A stretch of 9,426 nt of DNA from Chlamydiia bacterium. Its GTDB lineage: Bacteria; Chlamydiota; Chlamydiia; Chlamydiales; FEN-1388. Positions 6,865 through 9,426 of the stretch are shown piece after piece (the first letter of the stretch is position 1; each line of letters opens with the position of its first letter). Location of the stretch: NCBI GenBank assembly GCA_023269335.1, contig JAHFTM010000050.1, forward strand, positions 1 through 9,426. Reading direction: 5' to 3'. Under the pieces are notes generated by a model that was given only the letters and a program-made list of their open reading frames with translations, did not search any database and was not told the origin of the DNA. Position numbers and translations under genes: made by a program.

Positions 6865-7517
6865 TGGCAACTTTTTGCTCAAACAAGCTTTTATTAAATG
6901 AACTACTACAAGCAATTTGTAGCTCAGATGCTGTGCATGCTAGATGGCTTAATACGCTTTCATATCTTGAAAATACAGGTGCTAGAAAAATTGCCCAAGC
7001 TGAACATCCAACCCTTGTGCAAGAAGAGATGCTCAAGCATGCTGCCGAAGAATTTCGCCATGCGCACCATTTGAAGCGCCAGATTGAGAAAATCACACAA
7101 GAGAAGATAGAAAACTATTCAGTCGAATACATGCTTGGAGGAATGCACACACTGCATTATTTACATGCACTCGATATACAAACATGCCGCTTTTTGAAAC
7201 AGGCAGGTAAAAGGTGTAATAGAGAAATTGCCTCACTTGCTTATCTACTTGTCACCTATGCAATAGAGCTTCGTGCCGATGAGCTGTATAAAGTGTATGA
7301 TGACGTGTTGAGAGAAGGCACTTCAAAAGTGAGCGTGAAATCAATTCTCTTAGAAGAAAAAGAGCATCTAAGAGAAATGCAGGAGGCTCTTGAGAAAATT
7401 GCTGGAGGTTTGTCTTATGCAGAGCAGATCTGCCACATAGAAGGTAGGCTTTGTACGCAATGGCTTCAAGCGGTCTACAGAGGAGTACAGATTGGAGAAA
7501 CAGCAATTAAAATATGA
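6864..7517 (+). CDS. Ferritin-like di-iron protein, last gene of the biotin operon
   Basis: A 217-residue, nearly all-helical protein with no signal peptide or membrane segment. A complete ferritin-like di-iron ligand pattern can be read: E36 in helix 1 (LSYLENTG), E63-x-x-H66 in helix 2 (HAAEEFRHAHHL), E135 in helix 3 (TYAIELRADE) and E165-x-x-H168 in helix 4 (LLEEKEHLREM). The E, ExxH, E, ExxH order and spacing match carboxylate-bridged di-iron enzymes such as rubrerythrin, COQ7 and MiaE, and the short length fits a single four-helix bundle. It is translationally coupled to bioA (TAATG overlap, AGGAG site), so it very probably acts in biotin metabolism. An oxidative role in forming the pimeloyl thioester is an attractive inference, because no bioC, bioH, bioW or bioI is seen here. 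Alternatives are an iron-sulfur or peroxide-protection role for BioB. The ligand set is clear; the substrate is unknown. Confidence 0.85.
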   Translation: MATFCSNKLLLNELLQAICSSDAVHARWLNTLSYLENTGARKIAQAEHPTLVQEEMLKHAAEEFRHAHHLKRQIEKITQEKIENYSVEYMLGGMHTLHYLHALDIQTCRFLKQAGKRCNREIASLAYLLVTYAIELRADELYKVYDDVLREGTSKVSVKSILLEEKEHLREMQEALEKIAGGLSYAEQICHIEGRLCTQWLQAVYRGVQIGETAIKI

Positions 7518-7519
7518 CG

Positions 7520-7539
7520 TGCGATTTGCCTATATCGCA
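7520..7539. terminator. Weak hairpin between convergent genes, possible bidirectional terminator
   Basis: TGCGAT (7520-7525) pairs with ATCGCA (7534-7539) around an 8-base loop, just after the stop of the di-iron gene and before the convergent 139-residue gene. Only three T residues follow on the plus strand, so termination would be weak. Confidence 0.3.
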
Positions 7540-7542
7540 TTT

Positions 7543-7564
7543 ACCCAATTACCCAATTACCCAA
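7543..7564. repeat. 8-bp tandem repeat ACCCAATT, 2.75 copies, spanning a stop codon
   Basis: ACCCAATT occurs at 7543-7550 and 7551-7558, followed by a partial ACCCAA at 7559-7564. On the minus strand the unit reads TTGGGTAA and carries the TAA stop of the 139-residue gene at 7557-7559. Further TAA triplets sit at 7549-7551 and 7541-7543, and the 8-base step puts them in all three frames. Confidence 0.7.
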
Positions 7565-7976
7565 GCCATTTATAGCTGTCGAACCACTGAATAAAAGAGT
7601 TCTCCTGTAGATTAAGACCCGCTACGGTGTCAATTTGTGAGAAAAGGCTGCTTTCACTGAACTGTTTAAAACCGTAGAGTAAACAACCAAGAGCTATTGT
7701 AGAAACAACTGCGGCTGTTGCCCAAAATTTTGCACAGGTATTACAACGAAGCTCTTCTTTGCAGCTATTTTTTACAAGAGCAGTGGAACTAGTGGTCACT
7801 CGTCGAATGTTGCTCGTTTGCTGACTAGCAAGTTCATCACTTAAACGATGAACTTGACTTCGTAAACGTGCTATTTCTTCGTCTCTTGGATCGTTAGCTG
7901 ATAGTGCGCTGCCGGGTTGTAGATCATCGTACGGAGAATATGATGAAGAATAATCGCCAATACTAAGAAATGACAT
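7557..7976 (-). CDS. Hypothetical single-pass membrane protein with coiled coil
   Basis: A 139-residue protein of unrecognised family. Residues 1-30 are Ser/Tyr/Asp-rich and probably disordered. Residues 31-54 form a short charged heptad-like helix (DEEIARLRSQVHRLSDELAS), likely a coiled coil. A cysteine cluster follows (C72, C78, C81), then one hydrophobic segment at about 84-103 (FWATAAVVSTIALGCLLYGF) and a 36-residue tail ending in WLG. There is no N-terminal signal peptide, so the segment would act as an internal signal-anchor. The layout recalls small membrane or inclusion-associated proteins of intracellular bacteria, but Chlamydia Inc proteins usually have a paired hydrophobic hairpin, which is absent. 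AGAGG (7984-7988 on the minus strand) lies 7 bases before the ATG. The gene converges on the biotin operon and lies downstream of the GrpB-GNAT gene on the same strand, with a 108-base gap. Confidence 0.75.
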   Translation of the reverse strand: MSFLSIGDYSSSYSPYDDLQPGSALSANDPRDEEIARLRSQVHRLSDELASQQTSNIRRVTTSSTALVKNSCKEELRCNTCAKFWATAAVVSTIALGCLLYGFKQFSESSLFSQIDTVAGLNLQENSFIQWFDSYKWLG

Positions 7977-7993
7977 AAAAATACCTCTATTAA

Positions 7994-8015
7994 ATTAGTA
8001 ATTATTAGTATTATA
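7994..8015 (-). promoter_or_regulatory. Candidate -10 box and 10-bp-spaced repeat before the 139-residue gene
   Basis: On the minus strand a perfect TATAAT lies at 8015-8010, about 34 bases upstream of the ATG. The best -35 at 17-base spacing is poor (TATGAA), so any promoter would depend mainly on its -10. In the expected 5' leader, ATTAGTA occurs twice (7994-8000 and 8004-8010), exactly one helical turn apart. The rest of the gap 7977-8084 is AT-rich, with nothing else I can support. Confidence 0.35.
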
Positions 8016-8084
8016 TAGTTATATTTGATTATTTCATAGATTTAATTTGTATAATAATTTCTAGTTTATTTTGATTTGTAAGGA

Positions 8085-9425
8085 TTATTCGTGAGAGAAT
8101 TCTGTGTAGGTGGCAATGTCAACAAACCCAAGGCGTTTATAGATGGAATGACCCTCTTTTGTAGCCTGCAATGTTGCAAGATGATAGCCCTTATTTTTGG
8201 CTCGTACAAGCAGCTGTTCCATCATTGCCGTTCCATAGCCCTTTTTACGGTGACAAGGATCGGTGCTGAGATAATAAATACCAGCTACATTCGCGTGGAA
8301 TAAAACTATGCCGGCTGCGACCGGAATTGAATCTGCATAGGCGATATACATTTCTAATGCAGCGCCATCTTTGTAAAGGACCTCTGGAGCTTTACTCAAA
8401 ACATCTTCAAAAAATCTTGGGCTTTCTCCTGTTGCTACAATTACTTTCGAGAAATCATGCAGTGTCGCATGGTTCTGCACGTGAAAAAATTCTAGATCAG
8501 GGAGGAAGTGAGCGCTATTTTTTCCCCACTTATCTAATTCAAGCGACATGCCATAGCTATCATCAGCTATGCTAAAACCTGATTCAATGAGAAGCTCTTT
8601 AAGGTTATCTGGAGTGTCAAGTGGACTGAGCTCTAAGCTGAAAGGCAGTTTCTTTTCTTGAAAAATGCTGACTATATGCTGGAGGCGCTCTTTTGCATTT
8701 TCTTTAGTAAAGCGGGGAGAGATAACTAGGTTGAAGTAGTTATCAGCAATTTCAGAGCGTACGACGGTTACATCTGGTTCAAAGACGATCTCAAGGGCTG
8801 TTACATACTTGGCAAAATAGATCATCAATAAATGCATGTTAACATCCATTGCCTTTTTGATTTCTTCGTCAGACCAGTTCTGCTTTTTTTCAGCACCAGC
8901 TAATGTGTAGTTTGGGGTGGTCACTGCCTTTGCAGCTTGCATGTCGATCTTTTTGATGAATTGTTCTTTGCCCAAGCAGTAGCTATCGATATCATTTGGA
9001 AACTGTTTTGCAAGATCTCGTTTTAACTGAGAGTATTCAACAACTTTTTGTGGACTTTTCCTGAGATAGTTGCAAAAGCGAAGATGGCGCATAACTTCTG
9101 GATCTGTCTCTTCAAAAATGTGTAAATTGATGCAGGGGATGTCTTTTTTTTGGAAATAACGCCTTTGTTTCATGCCATACTCACCTTTGGCTTGAAAACC
9201 AAGGTTTGCAAGAGAGCTGTTGAATGAATCAATTTCTGTGATGTCACTTGTGATACCAAGAATATCAATAACCGGTTTTGCAAAGCAATCAGGTATGGAG
9301 GTGCTGCCGACATGCTGAAAGTCGATCGGCAGGCTGCCAAATGTTTCTTTTAGCTTAACTGCTGCTTCTTGAAAGCACAGTTTCCAATTTGCATCAAAAG
9401 GGACAATCTCTATTTTTGTCGACAT
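8085..9425 (-). CDS. GrpB-family (UPF0157) domain fused to a tandem GNAT-like acetyltransferase
   Basis: A 446-residue fusion. Residues 1-170 are a GrpB/UPF0157 domain of nucleotidyltransferase fold: an IVPFDANW start, HVGSTSIP at 38-45, KPVIDI at 50-55, then YGMKQRRYF, a CINLHIF strand and the FCNYLRKSPQ / YSQLKRDLA helices typical of the family. Residues about 180-300 look like a degenerate first GNAT repeat (LDTPDNLKELLIESGF, then YGMSLELD). The C-terminal GNAT has YYLSTDP, the acetyl-CoA loop HRKKGYGTAM (R393, G396, G398) and IYKRLGF with Y429. GrpB functions are poorly defined; GNATs transfer an acyl group from acyl-CoA, and the substrate here is unknown. The ATG at 9425 gives a family-like N-terminus, but only one base remains before the window edge, so its ribosome binding site and any upstream start cannot be seen. 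Each domain is also found alone in other bacteria, so this may be a resistance or small-molecule modifying enzyme. Confidence 0.85.
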   Translation of the reverse strand: MSTKIEIVPFDANWKLCFQEAAVKLKETFGSLPIDFQHVGSTSIPDCFAKPVIDILGITSDITEIDSFNSSLANLGFQAKGEYGMKQRRYFQKKDIPCINLHIFEETDPEVMRHLRFCNYLRKSPQKVVEYSQLKRDLAKQFPNDIDSYCLGKEQFIKKIDMQAAKAVTTPNYTLAGAEKKQNWSDEEIKKAMDVNMHLLMIYFAKYVTALEIVFEPDVTVVRSEIADNYFNLVISPRFTKENAKERLQHIVSIFQEKKLPFSLELSPLDTPDNLKELLIESGFSIADDSYGMSLELDKWGKNSAHFLPDLEFFHVQNHATLHDFSKVIVATGESPRFFEDVLSKAPEVLYKDGAALEMYIAYADSIPVAAGIVLFHANVAGIYYLSTDPCHRKKGYGTAMMEQLLVRAKNKGYHLATLQATKEGHSIYKRLGFVDIATYTEFSHE

Positions 9426-9426
9426 A

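Noticed and set aside
7518..7564. Tandem repeat as a CRISPR or attachment site
   Set aside because: The unit is only 8 bp with no spacers, and no integrase, cas gene or tRNA is nearby.
8091..8575. Short plus-strand frames opposite the GrpB-GNAT gene
   Set aside because: They overlap the conserved GNAT coding sequence on the other strand and have no recognisable domain or ribosome binding site.

Overview
The window looks like chromosomal DNA of an obligate intracellular bacterium, most probably a member of the Chlamydiae outside the classical pathogens. This is an inference. The biotin genes are packed in the order bioB-bioF-bioD-bioA, which is the order known from several Chlamydia species. 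The DNA is fairly AT-rich, and the flanks carry lineage-restricted-looking hypothetical proteins with Ala/Pro-rich or membrane-anchored architecture. No rRNA, tRNA, transposase, phage gene or CRISPR array is visible.

Left part (1-1861, plus strand): the C-terminal end of an Ala-rich helical protein, then a 495-residue protein with two Pro-rich stretches. The two are probably co-transcribed and neither has a recognised function. They face a convergent minus-strand gene (1868-2704) that joins an N-terminal winged-helix DNA-binding domain to a C-terminal region resembling DUF6314.

Centre (2705-7517): a 214-bp divergent intergenic region rich in dyad symmetries leads into a tightly overlapping five-gene plus-strand operon. 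Its genes are bioB (biotin synthase), bioF (KAPA synthase), bioD (dethiobiotin synthetase), bioA (DAPA aminotransferase) and a 217-residue protein with a complete ferritin-like di-iron ligand set (E, ExxH, E, ExxH). The four named enzymes convert pimeloyl-thioester plus alanine to biotin. No known gene for making the pimeloyl thioester (bioC/bioH, bioW, bioI, bioZ) is present, so the di-iron protein is the best local candidate for a missing or accessory step. This is the most interesting observation in the window.

Right part (7518-9425, minus strand): a 139-residue coiled-coil/single-membrane-segment protein whose stop codon lies in an 8-bp tandem repeat, followed upstream by a 446-residue fusion of a GrpB-type (UPF0157) nucleotidyltransferase-fold domain with a tandem-GNAT-like acetyltransferase region. 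Its start codon is one base from the window edge.
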